From: a virus
IMG/VR virus record: IMGVR_UViG_3300050821_008520
Coordinates: 1-33,763 of that record
Length of the DNA: 33,763 nt
Strand: one strand, 5' to 3'
Part shown: positions 7,686 to 15,882 of the stretch, piece by piece
Layout of the letters: each line of letters starts with the position of its first letter
Position numbering within the stretch: the stretch's first letter is position 1
Made by a program: the position numbers and the translations under genes
The notes under the pieces: model-generated
What the model saw: only the letters and a program-made list of their open reading frames with translations
Database searches by the model: none
What the model was told of the DNA's origin: nothing

Positions 7686-8914
7686 TACAACTCTGACCAG
7701 GTAATAGCCCCCGCACAATTAGCCGTACCAGACATTGAGGTTACTACGAGACTAATGGTGTCCTGAGTATTCTGCAGGGATGAATAGACAACAGGAAATT
7801 GAGACAGGATATTAGCTGGAATAGACCCCGTACTATTAGCCCCGTTCCCAGTAGCTGTCAAGTATCCAGAAGTTACCATCGCACCCCCCGAGATGGCCGT
7901 AGCTGAAATATCAGAGTTTGCAATACTGGTAGGTCCTACTGATGAGAAACTAGCCCCAGTCAAAACCCCATTCTGAATAATCTCGAAGAACAGATTAGCA
8001 TCAGTGATCAGACTTAGAGTGTTTCCAATAATCTGACCGAAGTTTCGGTTGACCCCATTAATAGTTAGGGTTTTCGCTTGAATACTAAAAATTGGTCGAC
8101 GGGTGGTGGCTGCTACCAGGGAAGTTCCTCTCCCCGCTGAAGTCAAGAATGACACTGCCTGTTCAGTGGCCCCCTCGGACATGACATTGGCATTGTAGAC
8201 CGTAAATGAGGTCGATCCAGCCACCCCACTGAGGTTTACAATTTCTTGGCGAACAGTAAGATTGAGGGTCCCAATACTCAGGGGCATGGGACTATTTGTT
8301 CCTTCTAACACATGAACAAGGTTAAACTGAGCCCCAAGATATAAGTAAAATCGAATCCCTAAGGATCCGAAGAAATCCATCCGTAAATCCTGACTAGCCA
8401 GGGGATTGAAGACCAGCCCACTTGGGCCAGTGCCGTCCATTTTATCGAAATTCCACTGAGATTGGGGCGTTGGGGTATCAACACCATTATTACGTGTCGT
8501 CAGATTGATTACAGACCCGTTTTGCTCAATGAAAGCCCCATTATTGGCATCAAAGAACCCGTTTTTCTTAGAAACTCCATCCACCCCCTGACCAAAGTTG
8601 AAACTTGCACCAAAAAAGATGGGTTTTCCAACTTGATAGCGGATATAATAGCGAGAAGCTCGAACCGCTGAGGCATTAGCCAATCCCCCACCAGTTGATA
8701 AGGTAGTAGAACCGCCAACAAAATTATCCGTAAGAGTACCGGTACCAACCGTTAACTTATCCCATTTAAATGGGTTAGTACCATTCTGGTTATTGTGTTC
8801 AAAGAGGGTCAGGGGGGTGCCTACTCGAGACCTCCCCGCGGGATCTATCAGGGGGTTTGGGATATATCCCCCCTCCAGTCCAGGTTGGATGTATGGGGCG
8901 ACGGGTAAGGGCAT
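7682..8914 (-). CDS. Putative virion surface/tail protein, beta-rich
   Basis: The 410-residue protein is rich in Gly, Ser, Thr and Asn, with alternating hydrophobic patterns typical of beta-structured virion proteins. The N-terminus (PVAPYIQPGLEGGYIPNP) is Pro/Gly-rich and may anchor to the particle. The middle (80-220) has Phe/Asn-rich strands (GASFNFGQGVDGVSKKNGFF). The C-terminal part (300-410) ends in a Ser/Thr/Ala-rich region. No enzymatic motif is seen. It follows a terminator at 8926-8947 and an AGGGG ribosome site. I do not recognise the family; a head fibre, decoration or tail protein are all possible. Confidence 0.65.
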   Translation of the reverse strand: MPLPVAPYIQPGLEGGYIPNPLIDPAGRSRVGTPLTLFEHNNQNGTNPFKWDKLTVGTGTLTDNFVGGSTTLSTGGGLANASAVRASRYYIRYQVGKPIFFGASFNFGQGVDGVSKKNGFFDANNGAFIEQNGSVINLTTRNNGVDTPTPQSQWNFDKMDGTGPSGLVFNPLASQDLRMDFFGSLGIRFYLYLGAQFNLVHVLEGTNSPMPLSIGTLNLTVRQEIVNLSGVAGSTSFTVYNANVMSEGATEQAVSFLTSAGRGTSLVAATTRRPIFSIQAKTLTINGVNRNFGQIIGNTLSLITDANLFFEIIQNGVLTGASFSSVGPTSIANSDISATAISGGAMVTSGYLTATGNGANSTGSIPANILSQFPVVYSSLQNTQDTISLVVTSMSGTANCAGAITWSELY

Positions 8915-8925
8915 CTTGACCCCTA

Positions 8926-8947
8926 TAAAAAGAGGCCCCGAAGGGCC
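8926..8947 (-). terminator. Intrinsic terminator between small head genes and the 410-residue gene
   Basis: Read on the minus strand, GGCCC-TTCG-GGGCC (8947-8934) is followed by TCTTTTTA. A 5-bp GC stem with a UUCG loop and a short U tract should end or attenuate transcripts from the capsid genes. Confidence 0.75.
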
Positions 8948-8972
8948 AATAGGAGAAAATTACTACAGGAGA

Positions 8973-9377
8973 TTACTCCCGATCCAGGTAGTTGTTCCGT
9001 TCAACGAACCCTTGCTCCTGCTCAGAATCACCATAGGCAATCCCATAGAACAGGTCGATGTGCTCACCCGTATACTGGTCATCCGTACCGGACATCTTGG
9101 CACGACTATACCCCTTCTTCAGGAAGTCCTTGTCGTTTTTGGTCACGTCATTGTGGCCATCCAGGAAGTACGGCATCTCAGGAGTTTCCCGACATTGGTT
9201 GGTAATGTCCATACCGGGGGGCATTTCATTGAACTTGCCATCGGTTTTTTGAGCAGCTGTCGAATTGTTGTAGGCCATCTCGCCTTTGGTATCTCGAGCG
9301 GACTCAAAAGATGCCCACGGTTCATTGCCGGTATCTTTGCCGGGGAGGGTAATTTGGAAACGTTCTTTCAAAGACAT
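8973..9377 (-). CDS. Small capsid-cluster protein with PPGMDITNQ motif (copy 1)
   Basis: This 134-residue polar protein shares PPGMDITNQ (about residues 53-61), followed by a short acidic stretch and MPY, with the 120-residue protein encoded at 9430-9792, so the two are paralogues. It is rich in Asp, Asn, Lys and Tyr, with no membrane segment. A TTGGAGTAAATC leader precedes the ATG, and it is bracketed by two terminators. Function unknown; a minor head protein is likely from its position near the major capsid gene. Confidence 0.65.
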   Translation of the reverse strand: MSLKERFQITLPGKDTGNEPWASFESARDTKGEMAYNNSTAAQKTDGKFNEMPPGMDITNQCRETPEMPYFLDGHNDVTKNDKDFLKKGYSRAKMSGTDDQYTGEHIDLFYGIAYGDSEQEQGFVERNNYLDRE

Positions 9378-9387
9378 GATTTACTCC

Positions 9388-9409
9388 AAAAAAGGGGACC
9401 GGAGTCCCC
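9388..9409 (-). terminator. Intrinsic terminator between the paralogous PPGMDITNQ genes
   Basis: On the minus strand GGGGAC-TCCG-GTCCCC (9409-9394) is followed by six T (9393-9388): a compact, convincing Rho-independent terminator. It lies about 11 nt before the next ATG, so that start codon is reached only by readthrough. Confidence 0.85.
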
Positions 9410-9429
9410 CTTCAAGATGTTGCTCAGGA

Positions 9430-9792
9430 TCAGGCACCCTTCTTGAGGGAAGGCTCCCAGCCATCTCCAGGATACGAGAGGTCGGTGATTTCCTTGTACG
9501 GCATGTCTCGCATGTCGCAGTTTTCCTGATTGGTGATATCCATGCCAGGAGGGAGATAGTTGAGCTTCAGGTTTTCACCGTATCCCATCCCCTTCTTGAC
9601 AATGTAACCCTCGGTTTCGAAGCCGGAGTATTCACCAATGTCGTTGGTCTTGGAGTCCATGCGGTCAATACGACCGTAGTCCTCCCGGGTCTCACGAGGA
9701 TCAGCGAACTTGTCCGGTTGAGCATTACCCTTGAGTTGACCTTCGTCATGCTTATTGAGGCCAGCCTTGGGGAGCTTGGGTTTGACAGCCAT
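9430..9792 (-). CDS. Small capsid-cluster protein with PPGMDITNQ motif (copy 2)
   Basis: The 120-residue hydrophilic protein starts with a basic, Pro/Lys-rich arm (MAVKPKLPKAGLNKHDEG). An acidic middle follows, and near residues 81-89 comes the PPGMDITNQ motif, then MRDMPYKEI, as in its paralogue. AAGGAGTAAATC precedes the start. It lies 10 nt after the 134-residue Thr-rich protein in the capsid cluster. A structural accessory or head-morphogenesis role is inferred from location only. Confidence 0.65.
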   Translation of the reverse strand: MAVKPKLPKAGLNKHDEGQLKGNAQPDKFADPRETREDYGRIDRMDSKTNDIGEYSGFETEGYIVKKGMGYGENLKLNYLPPGMDITNQENCDMRDMPYKEITDLSYPGDGWEPSLKKGA

Positions 9793-9802
9793 GATTTACT
9801 CC

Positions 9803-10207
9803 TTACGTAGTAACGTTAGCCAGGGGTTGGACCAGTTGCTCAATGGCACCGTTATAGGCCACAGTCGCATCCGTACCCTTCTGAACCCAGAAGGTATCAC
9901 CCTGAAGCTGAAGCTGAGCGGTACCTGGGACGGGGAGGGACTGGAACGCAGTTGCGCCCGAACCAAACGTACCAAGGGCCGTTGTGGTGGTAGTCGTACC
10001 GCTGATGTTAAGCAAGTTAACAATGTCGTTGGACGTACCAGCCGTGGAGGGTTTCATGATAACGGACTTCAGGAGGAAGTTCGTCCATGCAATATGCTTG
10101 AGGCCAGCTGTGCTCGCACCGGTGAGGGTAGCAGCAGCTGTCACTACCTCCAGGGGGGAACGGGCCAGATATGCGGGGTTGTCATACCCCATGCTTTGAG
10201 TTGCCAT
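9803..10207 (-). CDS. Putative head decoration-type protein
   Basis: The 134-residue protein is rich in Thr, Ala, Gly and Val (TTTTTALGTFGSGATAFQSL in the middle) with a beta-rich pattern (LQLQGDTFWVQKGTDATVAY). It lies close downstream of the major capsid gene, the usual place for decoration or capsid-stabilising proteins. No specific family recognised. The start follows TTGGAGTTAGATC; two GC hairpins lie in the gap upstream. Confidence 0.6.
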   Translation of the reverse strand: MATQSMGYDNPAYLARSPLEVVTAAATLTGASTAGLKHIAWTNFLLKSVIMKPSTAGTSNDIVNLLNISGTTTTTTALGTFGSGATAFQSLPVPGTAQLQLQGDTFWVQKGTDATVAYNGAIEQLVQPLANVTT

Positions 10208-10229
10208 GATCTAACTCCAATGTAATAAT

Positions 10230-10280
10230 GCGGACCTCTCCCGCGTTATGTGTTTAGGAGTGGGGGGAGAAGGTCCCCCA
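10230..10280 (-). other. Two GC hairpins in the gap downstream of the capsid gene pair
   Basis: This 80-nt gap holds two inverted repeats: TGGGGG...CCCCCA (10261-10280, 8-nt loop) and GCGG...CCGC (10230-10244, 7-nt loop). Neither has a T tract on the minus strand, so they are more likely to modulate mRNA stability or elongation between the capsid gene and downstream genes than to be true terminators. Confidence 0.45.
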
Positions 10281-10287
10281 CAACAAG

Positions 10288-10506
10288 TCAGTCCGGCTTC
10301 TTAATCTTGCCATTCTTGGACAGGGTGGTTTTCTCAGCGCTTGTGGGAGCAGCTTGGATTCGAGCATGGTCTGGCAAGTTATCATCAACTGCCAGACCAG
10401 CCCCCTTCGCATACCCCAACGTATAGATTGCCCTCAGCGCCGCGGAGTGACCATTCCCCAAGAATTGAGCGTAAGCCGATTCAAGGTCAGAATTAGTCAT
10501 ACCCAT
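10288..10506 (-). CDS. Small hypothetical protein, paralogue of the one at 15658-15861
   Basis: The 72-residue protein contains MTNSDLESAYAQFL and then HSAALRAIYTLGYAKG. This lines up with MTDNDLENIYKL...HYAALRAVWDSGYNYA of the protein encoded at 15658-15861. The shared half is helical; the C-terminal half is a polar, Ala/Lys-rich tail that differs between the copies. It starts 4 nt after the capsid gene stop, so it is coupled to capsid synthesis. Function unknown. Confidence 0.65.
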   Translation of the reverse strand: MGMTNSDLESAYAQFLGNGHSAALRAIYTLGYAKGAGLAVDDNLPDHARIQAAPTSAEKTTLSKNGKIKKPD

Positions 10507-10510
10507 TGCC

Positions 10511-11491
10511 TTAAGCCTGGCTGTCCCACTTCACAATACGAGCATTGCCTGGTGCCGAAGTGCTGGCATGGACGATGCCAAAACCTCCCAGGTAGTACCA
10601 CGCAACACCCTTGGAACGACCGTAGTCAGTCGGGATCTTCCCTCGAATTTCTTCAGGGACAGTGATGGCCTCAGCCACAGTGTCATTCCCGAAGAAGAAG
10701 ATCCAGTCGGATTTCCCGTTGGTCCAGGTGGTTTGAGTGATACCGTCAGTGCCAGTACCCTTGGCAATGTTGGTCTGCTCAACGTAGCGCACGTTCTCGT
10801 AACGGCCAATCTCACCATTCATGATGAGCTTGAAGCCAGTGTCCGAGTATTGGTGGATGGTTTCCAGGTTGTTCTTGAACGAACGCAGGGTGGTCGGCCA
10901 GGCCAGGGCATAGTAGTCATCGCCCAGGTAAGCCGGAATGTTACGTTCCTTCATCGTGTCAACAATGGACTTGGCGTGCCCGTTGTTGTAAGCGATGGAG
11001 TTGGTACCAGTCACCGTGCCGTTGGTGTACAGCGTGATCGCTGCAGTATCCGTACCACCCACAGGGATAGCGCGGAGCAGGGTTTGATTGAATTGGGTCC
11101 AAGCTTGGCGGTCGAACGTCTTGACCGCGTCATTCTTGAGAACCTTTTGAATCAGCTCCATCACCGGGAACTTGGACAGATTGTCCAGCTTACCCGAGTA
11201 AGGAACCGAGTTGCCCAGTTCAGTCACAGTCAGGGTACCCTGAATGATCGTGAAGTTGGTTTCCGGCATGGTGTTCGTTTCATTGATCACCCCACCGGCG
11301 GTTGCCACGTCCGAGAAGACGTCCCAGGTGAAGATATCACCCTTCTTCTTCCCTTGCTGAGACGCATCGCGGACGTCGCAGAACTGACGGAATTTGACCA
11401 GAGGCTGCACAGCCATGCGCAGCACATTCGAGAGTTGGCGGCTATACATGAAGCCACCGAGGCTATTCACAGCCCAGACCTGACCCGCCAT
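10511..11491 (-). CDS. Major capsid protein, N4-gp56 family
   Basis: The 326-residue protein shows the N4-gp56 capsid pattern: an N-terminal segment LRMAVQPLVKFRQFCDVRDA (about 25-44), the KKKGDIFTWDVFSDV stretch, MPETNFTIIQGTLTVTELGN (about 82-101), and DAVKTFDRQAWTQFNQ (about 129-144). The C-terminal half is a mixed alpha/beta domain (YLGDDYYALAWPTTLRSF). It lies right after the scaffold-like gene, the usual scaffold-capsid order. GC content is visibly higher than its neighbours, as is common for highly expressed capsid genes. GAGGTGA precedes ATG 11491. Confidence 0.88.
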   Translation of the reverse strand: MAGQVWAVNSLGGFMYSRQLSNVLRMAVQPLVKFRQFCDVRDASQQGKKKGDIFTWDVFSDVATAGGVINETNTMPETNFTIIQGTLTVTELGNSVPYSGKLDNLSKFPVMELIQKVLKNDAVKTFDRQAWTQFNQTLLRAIPVGGTDTAAITLYTNGTVTGTNSIAYNNGHAKSIVDTMKERNIPAYLGDDYYALAWPTTLRSFKNNLETIHQYSDTGFKLIMNGEIGRYENVRYVEQTNIAKGTGTDGITQTTWTNGKSDWIFFFGNDTVAEAITVPEEIRGKIPTDYGRSKGVAWYYLGGFGIVHASTSAPGNARIVKWDSQA

Positions 11492-11509
11492 TTTATCACC
11501 TCATTCAAG

Positions 11510-12535
11510 TTAAGACCGAAGCCATTGGGGTCCTCCCCGTTGCTTGGCCATGTTCGCAATCGTGTCCGATACGGACTCTTCCTCGTCATCTTCCACCGGA
11601 ACCGCAACCTTGGATGATGCTGGTTTTGGTACCGAGGGAGCGGCTGCTTTGCGGGCTTTCTTGTCCGGCGCAGTTTCGACCTTCGTTTCTGGGGGATCGG
11701 TGTTAGTTGCCTCGGGCTGTGGGGCCTTCGACCGGACCCAACTACGGATCCCTTCACCGATATCCTTGTACCGCTCAACGTATGGACGTTGATCCCCCTG
11801 GCTTCTCATGATATTATCTTGTTGAATAGCCAGTTGAGTCAAGAGCGGATCAGAAACAATGTCCTGATACTGCGTGGAAAACCACTTCGTAGCATCCTGG
11901 AAGGTGAGCCGTTCGTCAATCGTGCGAGCCAGATCGTCCGAAGATGGACCTGTTGAACGAAGCTTGCGAATCGCTGCTACTGCTTCCTCTTCACTTCCCA
12001 TTTGGATGGCGCGGGCAAGCCCTACTTCATCCATTTCCTCAGGCTGAGCTTCCTCGGCCTTCGGGGTCTTAGTGAGACTTCGTGCATCTTGATTGAGTCG
12101 GGCAGCTTCCCTCAGATAGTCATCAGCAGACTCGACCTTTTGGGCTGTTGCGATCAACTCATCAACACTAACCTCTTTCTGAACCCCATTTACTGTAATT
12201 TTATACTTTGTTGGCGGATCTGTCAACCCCGTTGCAGGTTTTTCTTCAACAAGAGCAACTTGTTCTTCAGTCTCTTCCTCGTGCTCCTCGTCATCCTCAT
12301 GATCAGTCTCATGAGTCCCTTCTTCTTCATCATCTTCCTCACTTGCCTCAATGGTAAAGTCAGTGGTATTACCCTCGTCATCTACCTCAAAGAATTCTTC
12401 CGCCCGAGCTTTGTCGTTGCCGTCTGCAATTTGATTATACATTGCCAGACGCTTGTCATTCTCAGTGCCAATCACGTTGCCGCTATCGTCGGTTTCGACT
12501 TCCGGGGCAACCTCAACCTTTTTCTTGCGTCCCAT
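11510..12535 (-). CDS. Acidic scaffold-like protein
   Basis: This 341-residue protein has a highly acidic segment at about 64-95 (runs of Asp/Glu with His). A short beta/alpha module follows near 110-135 (YKITVNGVQKEVSVDELIA), a pattern frequent in phage scaffolds. The middle is helical, and the C-terminus is Lys/Ala/Pro-rich and ends in a basic tail. Charge pattern, length and location between portal and major capsid genes support a scaffold. No protease motif is seen. Confidence 0.78.
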   Translation of the reverse strand: MGRKKKVEVAPEVETDDSGNVIGTENDKRLAMYNQIADGNDKARAEEFFEVDDEGNTTDFTIEASEEDDEEEGTHETDHEDDEEHEEETEEQVALVEEKPATGLTDPPTKYKITVNGVQKEVSVDELIATAQKVESADDYLREAARLNQDARSLTKTPKAEEAQPEEMDEVGLARAIQMGSEEEAVAAIRKLRSTGPSSDDLARTIDERLTFQDATKWFSTQYQDIVSDPLLTQLAIQQDNIMRSQGDQRPYVERYKDIGEGIRSWVRSKAPQPEATNTDPPETKVETAPDKKARKAAAPSVPKPASSKVAVPVEDDEEESVSDTIANMAKQRGGPQWLRS

Positions 12536-12541
12536 TTTTAT

Positions 12542-12814
12542 TTACTCCTCTTCAAGTTCTTCAATCAGGTTTAGGGCCCGGAGACCCTCCTCAACAGCAT
12601 CAACTAGCCAAGTCCTGATTGACTCAGCTCGTTTCATGTCAGACTGGTACTTCAACAACTCTTCAGCTGAACAATCCCTCAGGGCTACTATTGCATTTGC
12701 CAACTCCTTATCAGCCTTGCCAAGTAAATATTTTCCAATATCAGATGAGAGAAAGTCTTCAATCTGTTTACCAAGTACAGCCTTAACCCAGAGGATCTCA
12801 GTATCATTTTCCAC
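12542..12814 (-). CDS. Small helical protein between portal and scaffold
   Basis: The 90-residue protein is predicted all-helical and acidic: GKQIEDFLSSDIGKYLLGKA, then KELANAIVALRDCSAEELL, an IRTWLVDAVEEGLRALN helix and a Glu-rich end. Its 5' end overlaps the portal stop by 11 nt. Small proteins of this shape often sit here in podovirus head operons; no function is known to me. Confidence 0.7.
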   Translation of the reverse strand: MENDTEILWVKAVLGKQIEDFLSSDIGKYLLGKADKELANAIVALRDCSAEELLKYQSDMKRAESIRTWLVDAVEEGLRALNLIEELEEE

Positions 12815-14945
12815 TTTGTTTCTTCCCTTGTTGACTTGATAGATGTTTGAAGACCTCGAGACGAGCGTTTTGATCCATCTCCTTCAATGCACGAAGGTGC
12901 GTGATGGTGTTCCGTTCGTTCTCTGCTTTTTGTTTGATTTGCTCCTTGATGAGGTTGGTCTGATTGGTTTCTCGTTTCCCCTGCAGATTGACCATATGAC
13001 CCGTTTGCTTCTCTTTCACCTTCGCCTGCAATTGTTGGATCATTGCCATGGCCTGTTGAAGCTGTTGAGTCATCACTGCTACCTGAGGATTGTCTGTGGT
13101 AAAGAACCTCGAGGCGTCATCATAACCCAGATACCCGAAGATTTCCTTAGCCACCTCCTGAAGATTGACCCCAGGGATGGGTCGCTGAGTCATCTGAGTA
13201 AAGGTACTCATCGCGGTCAGGAACTTTTGAAGTTTCAGTTGTGGATCAGTAGCTCCCATCCCCACATTGATGGTTAGAGTCATCTCCTTCATCAGGAGTT
13301 CGTCGGTTATATTGTCCATCCCGAACTTTTGCCACAGCTTTGCCTTCTTTCCGGCAATAGCTAAGACCGTCGCATCGGTTTCATAGTGTTGTTCCAGGAG
13401 GACGATTTGCCTCATCACGGGTTGAACGAAGGTCTCATTGAATGTGCGAAGCAGATATTCTGTCAAACTACCCGTCGAACTGCTCAAAATGGACATGTTA
13501 TGGGCCGGCGCATTCATATTCCGGTCCATCAACAGGCTGGAGGATGAAAAATTCCCCAAAAGCTCATTCATGTCATTGTCAATGCGCTTTTGTTCCTCAT
13601 ACGAACTCGAAGTAACATCCTGCCAGTTCACCTCACGGATATCCTTCTCAGGATCGTCCGTAAGTAGCACGCCACCAGGGACATTTCGGACAAGACCCCC
13701 AAGATCTACCTCGGCCCCTCGACGTGCAATCCACTTCTTATTCAGGACAAACTTAACATTGTCGATCCGCTGATTGGTAATTTCGTTGGACTCGTTCTGC
13801 AACTCCCTTCCCAGTTGAGGAATGCTGCTTGGCATGATCTTGTGAGTCTCAATAACCGCCGATCCCAACACGTAGGGTCGTTTCCCGTGGAAAACAACCT
13901 CAATCAGGGGTTTAGGGACAGACAGGAGTGTCACGTCCCCAAGCATATAGAATTCCCAGTCAATGTCAAACCGACGATGAATATGCCGTTGAACCCAAAC
14001 AATCTCATAGTCCTTGATATCGGGACGATTTTCCGATGCTTGAGGGTCATCCTTGTTCTTATTACGGGCTACTCGGGTCGAATCCATGTACTGACCCATA
14101 GCCTGTTTGACCTGATTCAGGGAGACCGAGAGCCATTCACCGCTTTCAATCTTCTCCTTGAGGTCCATCACATACATCGGAATCATGTGGATCACATAAG
14201 GACTCGTCCCAATAGGATCCATCCAGGAAGCTGCAGGGTCAATCCGAAGATTCTCAATGGGTACCAACTCAACAACGGGTCGGTCGGTGACGTGTCGCTT
14301 CGGTTGGGAAGTAATAGTAGCTCGTGGTTTCTTCTTTTCTGGTCCGGGCTCGACAGGTTCCGCTCCTTCAGGGGTTTTACTTTGTTCGGGGTATTCTTCT
14401 TCCTCGGGCTCTTTGTCAACCGTAGCCGATGAGGCAATGGTAACTTCCTTGTACTCCCAGTAAATATGGGCACAAGCCACATTCACTTGTGCATCTTGCA
14501 TTGCCCCCATCAGGAACTTGAACCAGTCAATGGACTTGGTGAGTCGGTACTGGATCAATTGCTTCATTAACTCGGCCGATGCTACTTCGGCCTTGTTAGA
14601 TTCATCAACTGCCTTGAAACTTGCGGTGTCGATGTTGGAAAAGTATGCCGCTGCTGCTGCAGCCTCATTCTTCCGGATGACCGTTCGAATCTTTGGTCGG
14701 AAGATATGGCTACGTTTTTGATACGACTCCTGGACAAACTTACTGTCCGATGGGTGCATGTTGTTGAAAGCCCGAATGGAGTCTTCCCATTGCTTACGAT
14801 AATTCTGATCAATATAAGTAGTGGAAAAACGGTATGCCTCACGAGCTCGCCGAACCCACCCCTCAAACTCAGGATTATCTTCAGGACCGTAATCCTGACC
14901 TGTCTGAGATGTGGGGGGCTGAGGATTCAGTTTTTGGTAAGTCAT
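12804..14945 (-). CDS. Portal protein, P22 gp1-like
   Basis: The 713-residue length, the position after the packaging genes and the content fit P22-type portals. The N-terminal helical part contains FSTTYIDQNYRKQWEDSIRA and KRSHIFRPKIRTVIRKNEAA (about 38-110). The wing region contains PVVELVPIENLRIDPAASWM (about 225-244). A stem/clip section holds SSIPQLGRELQNESNEITN (near 373). The C-terminus is a Gln-rich coiled coil (MTQQLQQAMAMIQQLQAKV) like the barrel of long portals. It overlaps a HAD-like gene at its start and the 90-residue gene at its end. Confidence 0.85.
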   Translation of the reverse strand: MTYQKLNPQPPTSQTGQDYGPEDNPEFEGWVRRAREAYRFSTTYIDQNYRKQWEDSIRAFNNMHPSDSKFVQESYQKRSHIFRPKIRTVIRKNEAAAAAAYFSNIDTASFKAVDESNKAEVASAELMKQLIQYRLTKSIDWFKFLMGAMQDAQVNVACAHIYWEYKEVTIASSATVDKEPEEEEYPEQSKTPEGAEPVEPGPEKKKPRATITSQPKRHVTDRPVVELVPIENLRIDPAASWMDPIGTSPYVIHMIPMYVMDLKEKIESGEWLSVSLNQVKQAMGQYMDSTRVARNKNKDDPQASENRPDIKDYEIVWVQRHIHRRFDIDWEFYMLGDVTLLSVPKPLIEVVFHGKRPYVLGSAVIETHKIMPSSIPQLGRELQNESNEITNQRIDNVKFVLNKKWIARRGAEVDLGGLVRNVPGGVLLTDDPEKDIREVNWQDVTSSSYEEQKRIDNDMNELLGNFSSSSLLMDRNMNAPAHNMSILSSSTGSLTEYLLRTFNETFVQPVMRQIVLLEQHYETDATVLAIAGKKAKLWQKFGMDNITDELLMKEMTLTINVGMGATDPQLKLQKFLTAMSTFTQMTQRPIPGVNLQEVAKEIFGYLGYDDASRFFTTDNPQVAVMTQQLQQAMAMIQQLQAKVKEKQTGHMVNLQGKRETNQTNLIKEQIKQKAENERNTITHLRALKEMDQNARLEVFKHLSSQQGKKQSGK

Positions 14946-15298
14946 TTTTCTTCCCGGGTCAGAATATCCTCGTTTTCAGGGGAGTAGGGTTCCCCTGTAT
15001 TTCTCTCCATCCCAATTGCCCTATCATCGTAAAGGGCCTGCATGTACTGATCCTTCACATTGGTAATTGGAAGAATCACCCCTAGATGTTTTGCCATCCA
15101 ACGGCGAATGGCTGGATGAGGAAGTCTTGCGGTGAAAAGTTTTACATCCTTACCTTCCTTAATGAATTGTTTGACTCGATCCACCATGGGCTCAATAGGG
15201 TCCCCAATGTGCTCATCACCCTTGTACGTATCATAGTGGGCCAGGGTACCATCAAGGTCTACCCCTATCCAGGCCTTATTCTTTCTCTCATCAGTCAC
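14942..15298 (-). CDS. HAD-like phosphatase
   Basis: This 118-residue protein has HAD motif I as WIGVDLDGTLA (residues 10-20, catalytic Asp pair DLDGT), motif II as KLFTARLP (53-60, Thr) and a late acidic segment near NVKDQYMQALYDDRAIG, where motif III/IV Asp residues lie. HAD phosphatases act on phosphorylated small molecules or nucleic-acid ends. The substrate here is unknown. It overlaps the portal start by 4 nt and the upstream gene by 8 nt, so it belongs to the late operon. It is short for the family and lacks a cap domain. Confidence 0.8.
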   Translation of the reverse strand: MTDERKNKAWIGVDLDGTLAHYDTYKGDEHIGDPIEPMVDRVKQFIKEGKDVKLFTARLPHPAIRRWMAKHLGVILPITNVKDQYMQALYDDRAIGMERNTGEPYSPENEDILTREEK

Positions 15299-15650
15299 AA
15301 TTCAGGTCCCTAAAAAATCGAGGGTCAGACCCCTCCAGGGTTTCAGCCATTCGACCATTCCATGGCTTATGTCGATCAATGCCAGCCCTTTCAAGCAGTT
15401 CCCCACCAGCCAGTACCGCTTTCTTGGCAAGGTCACTGGCACTGTAGGAATCGGAGTGTTTGATGATAAACCCGTAAAAGGTGGAGATGGCCAGGTTCTT
15501 TACAACTAGTACTCCACCTTGTACAGACACCATCCAGAGATGACCCGGATATTTCGAGGCTAAGGTATCACCAACTTCCTTAGCCTTCTCCATATCCAGG
15601 AGTTCACCTGGGCCTGCCTCCTCAAAGACTATAACCTCGTGATTATCCAT
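15291..15650 (-). CDS. Hypothetical protein of the portal operon
   Basis: I place the start at ATG 15650 (MDNHEVIVFEEAGPG), after TGAGGT. A longer frame to 15698 would overlap the previous gene and lacks a ribosome site. The 119-residue protein has a beta/alpha pattern: a segment around HLWMVSVQGGVLVVKN (residues 35-50), then a helix-rich part (SASDLAKKAVLAGGELLERAG). Compact and cytoplasmic in composition. Family not recognised. Confidence 0.65.
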   Translation of the reverse strand: MDNHEVIVFEEAGPGELLDMEKAKEVGDTLASKYPGHLWMVSVQGGVLVVKNLAISTFYGFIIKHSDSYSASDLAKKAVLAGGELLERAGIDRHKPWNGRMAETLEGSDPRFFRDLNCD

Positions 15651-15657
15651 GACTACC

Positions 15658-15861
15658 TCAGGGTTGAACCACAACACCAGCCGTCGGCGTATCCGCAATG
15701 GCTGTTGCAGCCGTCGCGGTATTGGAGGGATCGGCCGTGCTGGCTGACTGACTCAGGGCATAGTTATAGCCTGAATCCCAAACTGCACGAAGCGCTGCAT
15801 AGTGGCTTTCTGGAACATTCAGCTTATAAATGTTTTCCAGGTCGTTGTCAGTCATCATCAT
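15658..15861 (-). CDS. Small hypothetical protein, paralogue of the one at 10288-10506
   Basis: The 67-residue protein shares its first 35 residues (TDNDLENIYKL and HYAALRAVWDSGYNYA) with the 72-residue protein after the capsid gene. The tail is Ala/Thr-rich. Three consecutive ATG codons (15861, 15858, 15855) follow AAGGAGA; the second or third has the better spacing. Function unknown. Confidence 0.62.
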   Translation of the reverse strand: MMMTDNDLENIYKLNVPESHYAALRAVWDSGYNYALSQSASTADPSNTATAATAIADTPTAGVVVQP

Positions 15862-15882
15862 TTCTCCTTACACGGTTAAAAA

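Noticed and set aside
8793-9810. Plus-strand frames of 217 and 174 codons opposite the small head genes
   Set aside because: Antisense shadows that cross two minus-strand terminators; no ribosome sites.
10568-11617. 349-codon plus-strand frame opposite the major capsid gene
   Set aside because: Long antisense frame caused by codon bias of the GC-richer capsid gene; no start signal, and the capsid gene on the other strand is certain.
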